Positions 19,613-30,084 of a stretch of DNA of 64,000 nt are shown piece after piece (the first letter of the stretch is position 1; each line of letters starts with the position of its first letter). The notes beneath the pieces were generated by a model. That model did no database searches. It had not been told where the DNA came from and saw only the letters and a program-made list of their open reading frames with translations. Location: NCBI GenBank assembly GCA_037127315.1, contig JBBBDQ010000332.1, forward strand, positions 534,001-598,000, read 5' to 3'. Source of the DNA: Ascarosepion bandense (taxonomy: Eukaryota; Mollusca; Cephalopoda; Sepiida; Sepiidae). Both the position numbers and the translations under genes were made by a program.

Positions 19613-20145
19613 TTTAAGTTTGAGTTTTGTTTAACTGCATATCAACCTCTGTGGGTTATTGAATGCCAAAAAAGTGGGGTTTTAAGAGTTTTTTTTTTTT
19701 AAATATTCGGTTATAGTGAGAAAGTTGATTTAGATTTTGATGAAAAAAACACTTTATTTTTTTTATTTTATTTTTATTTTTTTAATTTAAAAAACTGGAA
19801 ATGTCTTCTAGTTTTGTATTCGAAAATGTATTTCTACTAATCATTTTCTCCTTCAAGAATATATTGTTGGTAATATTTTTCCCTTCAAAAATGTATACTT
19901 TTCTATAAAAGTCTATTTTTATGCATATAGAAGACTGCTTTTATACTTTCATAGTGTTTTGACTCTAGTTTGGGGGTTAACTATCTGCCCATAGCTGGGA
20001 CCCTAACAGGTGCTACCTCTCCGGCTCAGGGTAGACCGGGGCACAACAAGTAATTAAGAGGTAGTTCCATGCACCTCACAACCTCCTAATCAGAGGCCTT
20101 GCTGTTGAAAGCACTTTACCGTTATAACCAGGACCCTGCGATATA
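19612..20145 (-). mobile_element. LINE-like 3' region with T1-type tail (repeat E)
   Basis: Minus strand ends GGTTGATATGCAGTTAAAC, AAAACTCAAACTTAAACTC, matching the T1 tail of the composite SINE. Upstream are CCCAACTATGGGCAGATAG-like sequence, GGTAGCACCTGTTAGGGTCC and GAGGTTGTGAGGTGCATGG. The other copy runs on the plus strand at 41720-42545, with the same order. Probably the 3' UTR of the LINE whose end the T1 SINE borrowed; no coding part is visible. Confidence 0.65.
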
Positions 20146-20580
20146 GATATTTTTTATAATCATATCGCCCCAAGCAAGGCATTTTAATGACACTGTTTTG
20201 CCGGGAGTTACAAAGGAGGAAAGTTATGAGAAAGAGTCACAGGTTATAGTGGGTGTCAGGAAGTGGGTAAGAGGATAAGAACACTGATAAGAGTGGAGTG
20301 GACAGAGAAAGGAGCATGAGAGAGAGGATTCAGGTTAGTGAGATAGGAGATGACTATTGACTTTACATTTAAATTCTTGGAGATTATTGCTGTCGGGAAA
20401 GCAAGTAAATGGGAGGTAATTCCATAGGCGGTAAGTGCGAGAAAAGAAGCTGATGGAGTAGAATTTGTGTTTACAATTTATTAGTTTCACAGCAAAAGTG
20501 TGGTATTTAGTTGCTAATCTTGTGGCTCGAGTAAATTTATATATAGGCGGCACCAGTGAGCGAAGTTCATCGGATGAAGA
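20146..20580 (-). mobile_element. LINE family A 3' end
   Basis: Minus strand: DELRSLVPPIYKFTRATRLA, YHTFAVKLINCKHKF, SNNLQEFKCKVNSHL, then the family A UTR ending with CTTGCTTGGGGCGATATG and ATTATAAAA. Confidence 0.85.
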
Positions 20581-20680
20581 GAAACAGATAATAAGAGAAA
20601 TAAAAACTATAGAAAGAAAAGAAGTCAGGGAAATAAAAAAAGAGAGAAAAATTTTTAAAAATGACAAAAGTAGATAGGGA

Positions 20681-20722
<42 letters not shown>

Positions 20723-20902
20723 AAGAGAGATAAAGTATGATTAGAAGAGAAGAAAAAGGAGAAGTGGAGACAGAAAGAAAGACAAACGCAAATATAGACA
20801 TAGTGTGATAATAAGAGACGATGACGGATGAGAAAAAAATACATAAACACGCACGCACGCACACTAAGAAATAAACACAGTAATGAAAAACAAGTAATAA
20901 AA

Positions 20903-20945
<43 letters not shown>

Positions 20946-20990
20946 TTTGAATAGATAGATTCATACATAGATATGAACTTATTCGGATAG

Positions 20991-21033
<43 letters not shown>

Positions 21034-21263
21034 ACAGGAAAGCGATAAAGAAAATGTGTGCGAGGGAGAGAAATAAAAGAAAGAGATTTAAAACGACACA
21101 ATGTAGAACACATGAAAAGTGACAGAAAAGCAGACACCGTGTGAGAAAGAGAAAGTGGGGGGGGGTAGAGACAAGAAGAGAAAAGCAAGAAAGAATAAGA
21201 ATAAACAAAGAGAAAGAGAAAAACAGAACGGAGAAGAAGGCGTGTAAATAGAGAGAAAAAGAA
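20581..21263. repeat. GA, GATA and purine-rich repeats
   Basis: (GA)n at 20684-20719, (GATA)n at 20906-20944 and again at 20985-21008, then (GA)n at 21009-21033. Between are purine-rich sequences. Long frames here (Ile-Tyr-Leu-Ser and Ser-Leu runs on the minus strand) are shadows. Confidence 0.75.
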
Positions 21264-21573
21264 CAGATACAGTATTTGCATTATTCGGACTATTGTCCTC
21301 AACTTTGTTGCCATTTGTACAACATTTCAGCCGTTGTACGCTCCGGCCTTCTTCAGGTGCTAGGAATTCGAAACCGATCTATTTATCACAAGCACTGGGG
21401 TATATAATCCTCATTCTTTGCGTGAAGCCTTCGATTAGAAGTCATGAGTTATCTCCCTCTAACTCTGCAAGTTACTTGTTCACCACTGATATAGCCTGGT
21501 ATTGAACTCACAACTCTTCGTCACAGCAACTAACCAACGTCTATATCCACTGGTCCATGTGTCCTTAATACTA
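21264..21573 (-). repeat. tRNA-related SINE (family E)
   Basis: Minus strand: starts TTAAGGACACATGGACCAGT with an A-box-like ACATGGACCAGTGGATATAG and a B-box-like GTGAGTTCAATACCAGG, continues through CAGGGTTAGAGGG-like and CATGACTT, and ends TGGCAACAAAGTTGAGG, ACAATAGTCCGAATAATG. The same element occurs at 31607-31890 and 35016-35302, also on the minus strand. Confidence 0.75.
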
Positions 21574-21721
21574 CCTAATCTTAGAAATATAGACAAAGAA
21601 CAAAGATAATTTGTTAGTTTAATGTAAATCATCTTTTACATTCCATGTTGTTTCAAAATGTCGTCGATTTTTGTGCTTCACAGCTCTCTTTTCTTTCTTT
21701 AATCTTTTATTCATATAGTGT
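21574..21721. other. Spacer
   Basis: No feature recognised. Confidence 0.3.
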
Positions 21722-22610
21722 TATGGTGATTCTTCTTCTTCTTCTTCTTCTTCTTCTTCTTCTTCTTCTTCTATATACCGTATCCTTTCAGGACGTAGAC
21801 GATCATGGCCTTCCACATCTCCCTTTCCTTTGTGGCTCTTAATACCATTTCTCCTGTTAGTCCGCTCAATCACTGCTCCAGCATCCATCTTCTAAAGTTC
21901 GTCTAGTACGTCATGCGTTGCTTTCCCTGGTCTTTCTTCTATCTCTATCCGTCCTGTGAGCATCAAGTTCTCCAACACACCTTTCTCATTCAGTCAGTTA
22001 AGTGCCATACGTGAAACACTCTTGGGCTATTATGTCTCGAAAGAGACATAACTGAATGGGCAGAAGATTATCCCGCAGTAGGTTGTCATTGCTTTCTGCG
22101 CTAGACTGGTTGCCAGCCAAGGCTATAGAACCCAATCTGTCCTGTTATTTAACCCATAACTGGAGGGAAGAGACGGATTAATACCTTTCGCGTCAGTGAA
22201 TGCAATGAATTTAACTGGTATTTGAACTCGGCTCCCCGATTTCTCGTTCTGAGCCGATATCCACTGCAACACATGTCCCAAAAATTTCAGTTGTCTTTTC
22301 CTGATGTGAAGTATGTTTTCTTCTTGTGTTCGTCCTCTCCAAAACCTCGTAGTTGCTCACATGTTCCGTCCATGGTATACTCAGCATCCTTCTGTAGAAC
22401 CACATTTCAGCTGCTTCAATTCTTTCCTTCAACTTTGATGAGATTGTCCAGTATTCTCCGGCATATTGAACAACAGACATCACATAACAATCCAGTACTC
22501 TCTTCTTTGTTTCCAGCTAAACTTTCCTGTCTCTTAATACTTTACTCAGCTTCTGGAATGCATCATTGGCAATGTTAATACTCTTTCGGCTTTGTATCGC
22601 ACGTTTCGTC
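21722..22610 (-). mobile_element. RTE-1 LINE 3' end with (GAA)n tail, interrupted by a SINE
   Basis: The (TTC)n block at 21731-21771 is the 3' (GAA)n tail of the minus-strand element; then the 3' UTR and ORF end. Above the nested SINE, 22270-22483 encodes EAAEMWFYRRMLSIPWTEHV and SNYEVLERTNTRRK, the well-known RTE C-terminal block. The interruption lies between CTTTCTCATT and CATGTCCC, where the other copies read straight through. Confidence 0.88.
21988..22272 (-). repeat. T2 SINE nested in RTE-1
   Basis: TTCAGTCAGTTAAGTGCC, the CTCGAAAGAGACAT hairpin, GTTATGGGTTAAATAAC (minus) and the head GAGCCGATATCCACTGCA. Its head end is clipped (AACACATG), so about 15 bases of the SINE 5' end are missing. 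Confidence 0.88.
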
Positions 22611-23040
22611 CTCTGTGATTACTCATAACATATTTATGATAAAATATTTTTAACATACATATCATTTTAGACGTAATCATAATCTTTCTCGCTTCTTATA
22701 ACTTTACGGTAAGTATTATCTAATTTATGTATTCCATCATAAAAGAACGATAACTGTTCTAATCGGATAGTTTTCTTGCCTTGTACCAGACGTAAAGTGG
22801 AATATACTTTCTGTATCGTCTAATTGCTAATGCAGGCTAAAGTTTGTTACACGTAAGAAGCGATAGATTGAAGATGATTTGGTCGTCTTTGGGAAAAACT
22901 TCTACCTAGACCTGTGAGGATCGACTGCATTCCACTTGCAAAATAAGGACAGATATTGATCGACAGTATATTTACTACTACATTTCTATACATGAAAAGA
23001 GATAATAATGATAATAATAACAATAATAATCATAATAGTA
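22611..23040. other. Unassigned AT-rich sequence
   Basis: Contains CATAACATATTTATGATAAA near 22625, similar to an arm of the palindrome at 6036-6176. Short ATA-rich runs at 23004-23036. Confidence 0.35.
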
Positions 23041-23135
23041 TACTGAAACTCAACAGCTATAAATTTTCAGTGTTCCGGTTATCTGATGATGGTGTTTTAA
23101 CATCGAAAGTTTATAGCTATTGAATTGCAGTGTGC

Positions 23136-23136
<1 letters not shown>
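23041..23136. repeat. Imperfect palindrome containing a CTGATGA...GAAA motif
   Basis: TACTGAAACTCAACAGCTAT (from 23041) pairs with ATAGCTATTGAATTGCAGTG further right (to about 23134), with three mismatches in 22 bases. The loop contains CTGATGATGGTG and AACATCGAAAG, a self-complementary GATG/CATC stem between CTGATGA and GAAA, reminiscent of a hammerhead ribozyme core. Stem III is not evident. Immediately followed by the (TAA)n tract. Confidence 0.45.

Positions 23137-23190
<54 letters not shown>
23137..23190 (+). repeat. (TAA)n microsatellite, target of the following LINE
   Basis: About sixteen TAA repeats directly joined to LINE sequence at 23191. Confidence 0.9.
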
Positions 23191-24790
23191 GAAATTCAAT
23201 TTGAATAAATGTGCTAAAGCTACAGTTTTACGTGTATCAATACAAGAAACATCCTCAATTAGCTTAGACCCTGCTGTAACAATAAAAGAATTGAAACCAG
23301 AAGAAGCTTATAAATACCTAGGTGTAAATGAGAGTGAAAACATTCACCATAAAAAATGAAAGAAATAGTGCGTAAAGAGTACTATAGAAGGCTACGAATT
23401 ATATTAAAAACTGAATTGAATTCTCAGAACAGAATTATGGCCATTAATAGTCTTGCAATCCCAGTTGTCCCATATAGTTTCAACATCTTAAACTGGACTC
23501 TAAACGACATCAAGCGAATGGATTCTAAAACAAGAAAGCTTCTTTCTAAACATAAGATGCATCATTCAAAGGCTGATGTAGACCGTCTATATATACCCCG
23601 TAAAGAAGTTGGAAGAGGTCTTATTCAGCTGGAATTGTCATACAAGACAACAACTATTGGCTTACTAACATACATAGAAACAACAAAGGATTGGATGATA
23701 CAATTAGTAAGGCAACATGACGAAAGAAAGAAAAAATATTCAATAATAAAAGAAGGTAGTAAATACAAACAAGATTTACAGTTAGTAGATTCTGTAGAAA
23801 AGCAAAACAGAAACCAAGGACCAACTATTGCGGCAAAAGATATGAAAATGAAAGCCAAAGATAAAGCTCTTGAACAGATGAAACAACGCTGACAAGACAA
23901 ACCTCTGCATGGCCAATATCCAGAACGTGCCAATAAATCTAATGTTGATAAAGTTAATACTCAACGATGGCTACGTGCATCTGGATTAAAGTCTGAGACT
24001 GAAGGCTTTATTCTTGCAGCACAAGACCAAAGTCTTTTCACTAGAAACTTTCAGGCAAATATTATACATAATAATATGGATCCAAAATGCAGGTTTTGTG
24101 ATAAACACCAAGAAACAATAGACCATCTACTCTCAGGCTGTTTTGTACTTGCCCCAAATGAATATAAAAATCGCCACGATAGACTGGGGCAATATTTACA
24201 TTGGACAATGTGCAAACACTATGGAAAATCTGTAAACAAACACTGGTATGAACATCACCCAGCACCGGTTAGAGAAATAGAAGATGTCACCATTCTATGG
24301 TGACATCTACGCAGATAGAAATATCGAAGCAAACAGGCCAGACATTATTGTTAAAAACCAGAAAGAGAAAACTTGTCTATTAATTGATATGGCTTGTCCA
24401 GCGGATTGTAACATAGCAACCAAGGAATTTGAAAAACTGTCAAAATATAAAAACCTGGAAATTGAAATAGAAAAAATGTGGAAATTGTAAACAATTGTAA
24501 AAATTGTGCCAGTGATAGTAGGTGCACTTGGAACGATAAAAAATGGAACAAAACGACACATTGAAAGAATCCCTGGAAACCCCAGCTTAAGAGATATACA
24601 AAAATGTGTCTTATTAAGTACAGCCCACACACTACGGAGAACTTTGTCTATATAACGCTAGGAATGATGGGGAAGATAGAAAAAACATGAAATGGAGCCA
24701 TAACAACACGCCACAACCTGCCTTAGGTCTTCCCGCAGACTTGTTTGCTAGTGCAACCATAGCAGAAATCGAAATATGATGAAAAATGAC
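23191..24790 (+). mobile_element. Dong/R4-like LINE (RT plus restriction-like endonuclease), 5'-truncated, copy 1
   Basis: Translation in order: MKFNLNKCAKATV (RT palm edge), PEEAYKYLGVNESENI, MKEIVRKEYYRRLRIILKTE, AINSLAIPVVPYSFNILNW, RKLLSKHKMHHSKADVDRLY, RGLIQLELSYKTTTIG (thumb), QRWLRASGLK-like (RWLRASGL), zinc knuckle CRFCDKHQETIDHLLSGC (C-X2-C-X8-H-X4-C), EHHPAPVREIEDVTILW, then RPDIIVKNQKEKTCLLIDMA (PD-D/E nuclease core), and IVPVIVGALGTIKN to a C-terminus STAHTLRRTLS. The order RT, CCHC, RLE is that of early-branching LINEs. Broken by a frameshift near 23350, a TGG-to-TGA stop at 23890 and a frameshift near 24303. A short (ATA)n lies at 24790. Confidence 0.92.
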
Positions 24791-25621
24791 ATAATAATAA
24801 TAATAACAATTACCATATATATATATGATAGAGAGAGAGAGGAAGTGAGGAAGTGAGGGAGGGAAATATATACTTTGCAGAGTAGCTTTGATTTGATTCT
24901 CAAAATTTTGCTGAATATCTATATCTTAACATTTTACTGATTTCCTTTTTCACTTCAAATATTAGCTAATTTTTAATATTAGATTTTTTAGGTTTTTTTT
25001 AGCTTTTCTTGATTACTTTAATTTAAAGGGATTCAATTTCTAGTTTTTACTAATATTTTAAATTTGATGATTTTGCTGATGTTTCATGATTTTACTGATT
25101 TTTATTCCGATTTCCAATTTTAGCTGATTTTCTTATTTTACATTTTAGTTGTTTTTTATTTTAAATTATTAACTGTTTTTTATTATAATTTAAAATGTTA
25201 GCTTATTTTCAGAAAATGTTACCTTTTACACGTTTTTTATTTAATATTTTGCTGATTTTTTTAATTCTAAAGTTTTGCTGATATTTGTAATTTCATAGTT
25301 TTTACCAGGTTTAATTTTACATTGTACTGGTTTTAATTTTACTTTAGCTCATTTTTTTTTTATAGTTTAATGTTTTAGCTGATTTTTTTTAAGTTTAAAA
25401 ATTTTACTGATTTTTTCTTTAATTTAATTTTTTGCCGATTGGATAAACTGAAGAGTTGCATGATATTTAATATTTTTAATAAAGTGATAAACCTTGGATT
25501 CTTTTTAAGATTGTCACGTTTTTGCAAAGAGCATTTCAGCATCCGCGTCGTATTATTTTTCAGATTAACCAAATTAATCATTATCAACTAAAAATGTATT
25601 TCTGTTTAGTATTTCATTCAT
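24791..25621. repeat. T-rich, loosely periodic sequence
   Basis: After ATAATAATAATAAC and a short (GA)n, 24890-25450 is T/A-rich with many recurring TTTTGCTGATTTTT and TTAGCTGATTTT motifs roughly every 25-40 bases. It looks like a decayed tandem repeat. No coding frame of note. Confidence 0.55.
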
Positions 25622-25918
25622 CACACTATATCGGCTTTGAGCGAGAAATTGGAGAGCCGAGTTCGAATTTTAGTTGAATTCGTTGGATTCACTTACGCAC
25701 AAATACCCTTGGGGAATGTATGGATCCGTCCCTTCTCTCCACAGCTATAGGTTAAATAACAGGACAGATTGGGTTCTATAGCCATGGTTGACGACCAGTG
25801 TACTTCAGAAAGTAATGGCAACCTACTAAGGGAGGATCTTCTGCTCTGTCAGATATGTCTCTTTCGAGACATGATCGCCCAAACGTGTATCACGCATGAC
25901 ACTTAATTCACTGACTGT
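25622..25918 (+). repeat. T2 SINE, head clipped
   Basis: From TATATCGGCTTTGAGCGAGA (after the A box), B box GAGTTCGAATTTTAG, body, GACCAGTGTACTTCAG, hairpin TCTCTTTCGAGACATGA and tail CACTTAATTCACTGACTG. Confidence 0.82.
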
Positions 25919-26084
25919 CTTAACTATAATGATTATTCAGTGTAGATATTTTTTGAGCAAAACCATTTTTGGGTAGGAAAATTCGAAATTACTATTAAAC
26001 TCACAGAGAAAAGACTCTTTCTTTTTGTCCTTTGAAATGCTTATAAAATCAGTATACTGCCGGGCTGTATTCTCAATTTGCTCC
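25919..26084. other. Spacer
   Basis: No feature recognised. Confidence 0.3.
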
Positions 26085-26510
26085 CGATATTCCCTTGTTT
26101 CCTGTTTAGGATGTGGTTTCCGGTTTCTCTTTTCCAATCTTCTCACTTTGTTTTTTTTGTTTTTTTGGAGTAGATAGAGCTATCTATCGCCCGGTTCACA
26201 CTCCACACACGTCTGTTGAACAGGTTAATAGGCTCATCCCTATTTCCCTGTTTAGGATGTAGTTTCCGGCTTTCTCTTTTCCAATCTTCTCACTTTGTTT
26301 TTTTTTTCAATTGGAGTAGATAGATCTATCTATCGCCCTGTTCACCCTCCACCCACGTCTATTGAACAGGTTAAGAGGCTTCTCCCTTGTTCCCTGTTTA
26401 GGATGTGTTTTCCAGCTTTCTCTTTTCCAATTTTTCACTATTACGTAGACCCCTGCACATCAGTGGCGTTACCGCCTTGCTCGGGGTGATACGATTAAAA
26501 AAAAATAATT
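26085..26510 (+). mobile_element. Family B tail with three tandem units
   Basis: A partial unit (26085-26150) and two more (about 26165-26305 and 26310-26430) each carry GGAGTAGATAGA, CGCCC(G/T)GTTCAC, TCTATTGAACAGGTTA or close variants, and CTTTCTCTTTTCCAAT. The terminal module follows: CATCAGTGGCGTTACCGCC, CTCGGGGTGATACGATT, As. Multiplying the unit inside one element suggests unequal crossing-over or template slippage during reverse transcription. Confidence 0.78.
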
Positions 26511-27224
26511 TCACTTTATGCTATAAACATCTCACTAGATTCCAACGGTCGATTTAACTCACTATGAACCTGTCAGATACGGTGCACTCCCACTCTAGCG
26601 CTCTACATGTGTTCTGACCGCCAATTCAATGTGTGAGACGACATTCTAATCCAGTAGAAAGGTTAAAGTGTAACCTCTCAAGGGCTTTTTAACGCCAGGC
26701 AGACCCCCGTCTTCTTGGTGTTTTAATTAGACAATATTCCTGACAGGCTACAAACCGTCCCTCTTTAATATGTTTTTCCTCCTTATGCTGTATAATTTCA
26801 ACTTGTGTATAACTGTAGACCGAGCAGAAAGTTAGAGTGATCCGAGAGTCAGCTAGAATTCTTAAAGATATGTGGAAAAACGCCACATTAAGTTGAGCCG
26901 CTGGTTAGCTACGGTTGGGTTGATATGAAGTTCTCAAAAAGGTCAAAGAAAAGCCAGTCTTGCGTTTATAAACATAACAATTGTAATACGAAGCACTTAT
27001 CAAATGTCAAAATAAGAAAATCGTATTAAGAAAAAAATCCCTGATTTAGGTATGAAATCAGACCACCACGTCAAAACCAGTGTATACCTCCAACCTAGGA
27101 TATACCGACTGCCCAGGCTATAACCCCAACCCAAGATATACCCCCAGTACACATTATAGACACAAACAATATTATTATACTAAGGCCGTGGTATACATTC
27201 GGGTTTACGGTCATAACTCGTTTA
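26511..27224. other. Unassigned sequence
   Basis: No transposon domain seen. 27050-27180 is C-rich with repeated GATATACC motifs. Open frames are short. Confidence 0.35.
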
Positions 27225-27440
27225 AACACCAGTTCCTGTACGGTCACTGAAGTTAAGTAGCGTCAAACGTAATCAGTACCTAGATGGGTGACTGCTTCTT
27301 AATCGGTGAGCCTAGTTCCAAAATTTATTTAAGCTCGTAATCATTTTTACGCAATTACCTTTGCGGAAGGTATGAATCCATCTCTTCTTCACCAGCTATG
27401 GATTAATAATACTTGTATCTCTAAACCATTATTGTCTTTA
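27225..27440 (+). repeat. Composite 5S + tRNA SINE, tail T3, degenerate
   Basis: 5S-derived part: CACCAGTTCCTGTACGGTCA, CTGAAGTTAAGTAGCG, AGTACCTAGATGGGTGACTG. The tRNA head is mostly deleted (only CGGTGAGCCTAGTTCCAAAA remains). The body and T3 end follow: AGCTATGGATTAATAATACT, TGTATCTCTAAACCATTATT. Confidence 0.72.
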
Positions 27441-27765
27441 AAAGAATCTTCCAATCTAAAATTTCTTTTTTGGTTTTAAATAACATTCAAGGTACTGAAA
27501 ATCCGTGAAAAAAAAAAAAATTACTCAATCACTATACATTTTCGGGATTAAAATATTCTAGAATGAAACCCTAATAGGTCAGAATATGGCGTTTCCCTTT
27601 ACCATGATAAGTAATGTATATTATTATATCTACCAATTTCAGCCAAGGATGCAGTTAATCATGCAGTGTCATATGTCTGTATAGGTTACTTGTGTGCATT
27701 TTACAACCCTCACTTTTATTCTTCCAAATTCTTGATTTTTAGCTAGGTCTTATTGTTGTACTGTT
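27441..27765. other. Unassigned sequence
   Basis: AT-rich, no feature. Confidence 0.3.
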
Positions 27766-27905
27766 GAAATAGTTAGATGTTAATATTTTTGTCGTAAATC
27801 TTCAAAAACAAATGATGTATAAACTCATAAGGCCGAAAGTATTTAAGGATAGATCTCACTACTTAATAGTTAGATGATGCCCTAAGCTGTATTATAATAG
27901 TTTTT
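27766..27905. repeat. Rearranged SINE family F fragment
   Basis: GTCGTAAATCTTCAAAAACA and AATGATGTATAAACTCAT match the tail of the element at 34300-34600 read on its own strand; the next bases, AAGGCCGAAAGTAT and CACTACTTAATAGTTAG, match that element's head in the opposite orientation. Head and tail are thus inverted relative to each other. Confidence 0.55.
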
Positions 27906-28145
27906 TTTTGTTTTTTTTTTTCACTCCGCAGTCATGAAACTCTCTTCTGGTTTCTTGGTGTCCTGTCAACTATGATTTTCCAATTTTTAAATGCAACCAT
28001 TATCGCCATCTTCTGTCCTATTTTATAAACCTGTTCTTTTATTGTCCTTTCTCTTCAATAAAGGCTTCTCATTATCTTTCATACCCAGTATCCTCATGCA
28101 TCTTAGTGGCATTATCACCTTGCTTGGGGTGAAATAATTATTTAA
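27906..28145 (+). mobile_element. LINE 3' tail
   Basis: Ends with CATCTTAGTGGCATTATCAC, CTTGCTTGGGGTGAAATAA, TTATTTAAAAAA. Only 3' UTR, from about 27950. Confidence 0.6.
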
Positions 28146-28249
28146 AAAAGCAATATTAGAATGCTTATTGATTTTGAAAAGAAAAGTAGTACTCTGTTAG
28201 AAACATCCTTATCTAACTATTGTTGAATAATTACCGTTGTTAGCTATCC
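28146..28249. other. Spacer
   Basis: No feature. Confidence 0.3.
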
Positions 28250-28480
28250 TTACCAGTTTGGTGATTGGAGTTGAAACACAAGTTTCCGTTCGATCACCGA
28301 AATTAAGCATCGCTGAATCTGGTCAGTACTTAGATGGGTGATAGATTGGGAATACAATGTTCTGTAAGCTTGCATGTTTGGATGGTATAATGGAAATGGC
28401 TCGGGATTTTGAATCGGAGAGCCGAGTTCCAATTCCAGTCGGGTTCGTTATATTCACGTTAAATTCACGTTAGCCCGATA
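28250..28480 (+). repeat. Composite 5S + tRNA SINE, truncated at the 3' side
   Basis: 5S head: GATCACCGAAATTAAGCATC, GGTCAGTACTTAGATGGGTG, GGGAATACAATG. tRNA-like head: GGATGGTATAATGGAAATGG (A-box-like) and GAGTTCCAATTCC (B box). It ends within the body, where LINE sequence starts at 28490. Confidence 0.78.
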
Positions 28481-28620
28481 AGGCACAATAGGTCATTTTC
28501 CTAGAGGTTAGCATCAACCATGTTGATAGAAGGCATAAAGGGATTCACTCAGGTGGTTAATAAAGAGCAGTTTAATTTTGAAGACGTTAAAATAAACAAG
28601 CCACTCTTTGCCCCATTAAA
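28481..28620 (-). mobile_element. Fragment of the LINE family seen at 61140-61935
   Basis: GAGGTTAGCATCAACCATGT, TGATAGAAGGCATAAAGGGA and ACAAGCCACTCTTTGCCCCA correspond to GAGGTTAGCATAAGGTATGC, TGATGGAAGGCAAAAAAGC and ACAAGCTATTCTTTGCTC at 61350-61465. Confidence 0.65.
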
Positions 28621-28908
28621 CAACGGCTGAACACGATTAAAAATGGTTATAGTAATGTCAGCTTTTTTTTTTTTTGAATTTTTTTCGTTGTAAGAATAAT
28701 GCAAGTTTTTTTTTAATTTCCTTTTTTTGTGTTATCCCAATATTTTTTGTACGATTTTTGACTCATTAGCATTACACCATACAAGATTGACTAGGGTGTG
28801 GGGGCCGGGGACTCCAAAGCAATCACTATTATATCGCTATGACTATGTCAGATAATCAGACGAGTGCCACTAGATTGAAACTTCACAGCTTGAACACCCT
28901 ATGCCATG
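28621..28908. other. Unassigned sequence
   Basis: T-runs at 28660-28680, no feature. Confidence 0.3.
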
Positions 28909-29224
28909 TTCAGTCAGTCAGTTAAGTGCCATACGTGATACACGCTTGGGCGATCATGTCTCGAAAGAGACATGACTGACTGGGCAGAAGATTATCCCGC
29001 AGTAGGTTGCCATTGCTTTCTGCGGTAGACTGGTTGCCGACCAAGGCTATAGAATCAAATCTGTTCTGCTATTTAACCCATAACTGGAAGTTATAGGCGG
29101 ATTAATACCTTTCCCAAGGTTATTTGCGCGTAAGTGAATACAATGGATTCAACTGGAATTCGAACTCGGCTCCCCGGTTTCTCGTTCCAAGCCGATATCC
29201 ACTGTACCACAACGCACATCCTGT
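28909..29224 (-). repeat. T2 SINE, full length
   Basis: TTCAGTCAGTCAGTTAAGTG (tail), hairpin ATGTCTCGAAAGAGACAT, body, and head B/A boxes up to CACTGTACCACAACGCACAT. One of the best preserved copies of this type. Confidence 0.9.
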
Positions 29225-29600
29225 TTCCTTTGTTTTCGCCTCATAACTAGTTCCACTCAGATAGCTTCTTCCCCAGAACTGCTAATTTATAGATCAAACT
29301 CCCGAGAGAATCCTTCTCTGAAAACTACAATCTTGGTCTAATTAAGTCTAGTTTTAACTGATATCTCTCCTACTTGTCCTTATAATACTCACTCACCTCT
29401 CTCTTCACCGACAATATTCCTCCGTTACCTTCTACCATGAGTGGCTCTGGACCTAGTATTTGGCGAACTTTATTAAAATGATCTCGTATTTAACCATTTG
29501 TAATTATATTTAAGCTTTAACTAATCAAAACGCTAATATATTTTTGAAGGGGACGAGGATCCCTGGGTAATCACTACTAGTAAAACAGTTTTATATTGTA
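29225..29600. other. Unassigned sequence
   Basis: No coding or repeat signal recognised. Confidence 0.3.
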
Positions 29601-29904
29601 TTAGTCAGTTAAGTGCCATAAGTGATACACGTTTAGGTGATCGTATTTCAAAAAAGACATGACTGACTGGGCAGAAGATTATCTTGCAGTAGGTTGCCAT
29701 TACTTTCTGGAATAGACTGTTTCCCAGCCAAAGCTATATAACCCAATATGTCCTGTTATTTAACTCATAACTAGAAGGAAGAGACGGATTAATACCTTCC
29801 TAAGGGTATTTGCGCGAAAGTGAATGCAATGAATTCAACTGGAATTCGAACTCGGCTCCTCGATTTCTCGTTCCGAGTACCCACTGCACCACAACGCACA
29901 ACAT
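29601..29904 (-). repeat. T2 SINE
   Basis: TTAGTCAGTTAAGTGCCATA, GAAGATTATCTTGCAGTAGG, GCGCGAAAGTGAATGCAATG and a head ending ACCACAACGCACAAC. The tail hairpin is mutated (ATCGTATTTCAAAAAAGACA), and a few head bases are deleted (TTCCGAGTACCCACTG). Confidence 0.87.
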
Positions 29905-30084
29905 ATTAGAGAGTTCAAGAATTTCATCATTATTATCTATTTAATAAGGGGTGTGGAGTACCAGGGTCTTCGGGGGTAATAACTTTTATTAACATCTCAT
30001 TTTTCGCTTGAGTGACTGCATTTAATGTTTCACGAATTTCAACATTAATATCTTTTTAAGTGAATTGAGCGAAAAGCGCCTACA
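29905..30084. other. Spacer
   Basis: No feature recognised. Confidence 0.3.

Noticed and set aside
20335..20964. 209-residue minus-strand frame
   Set aside because: It fuses a LINE C-terminal fragment to GA and GATA shadows; not a gene.
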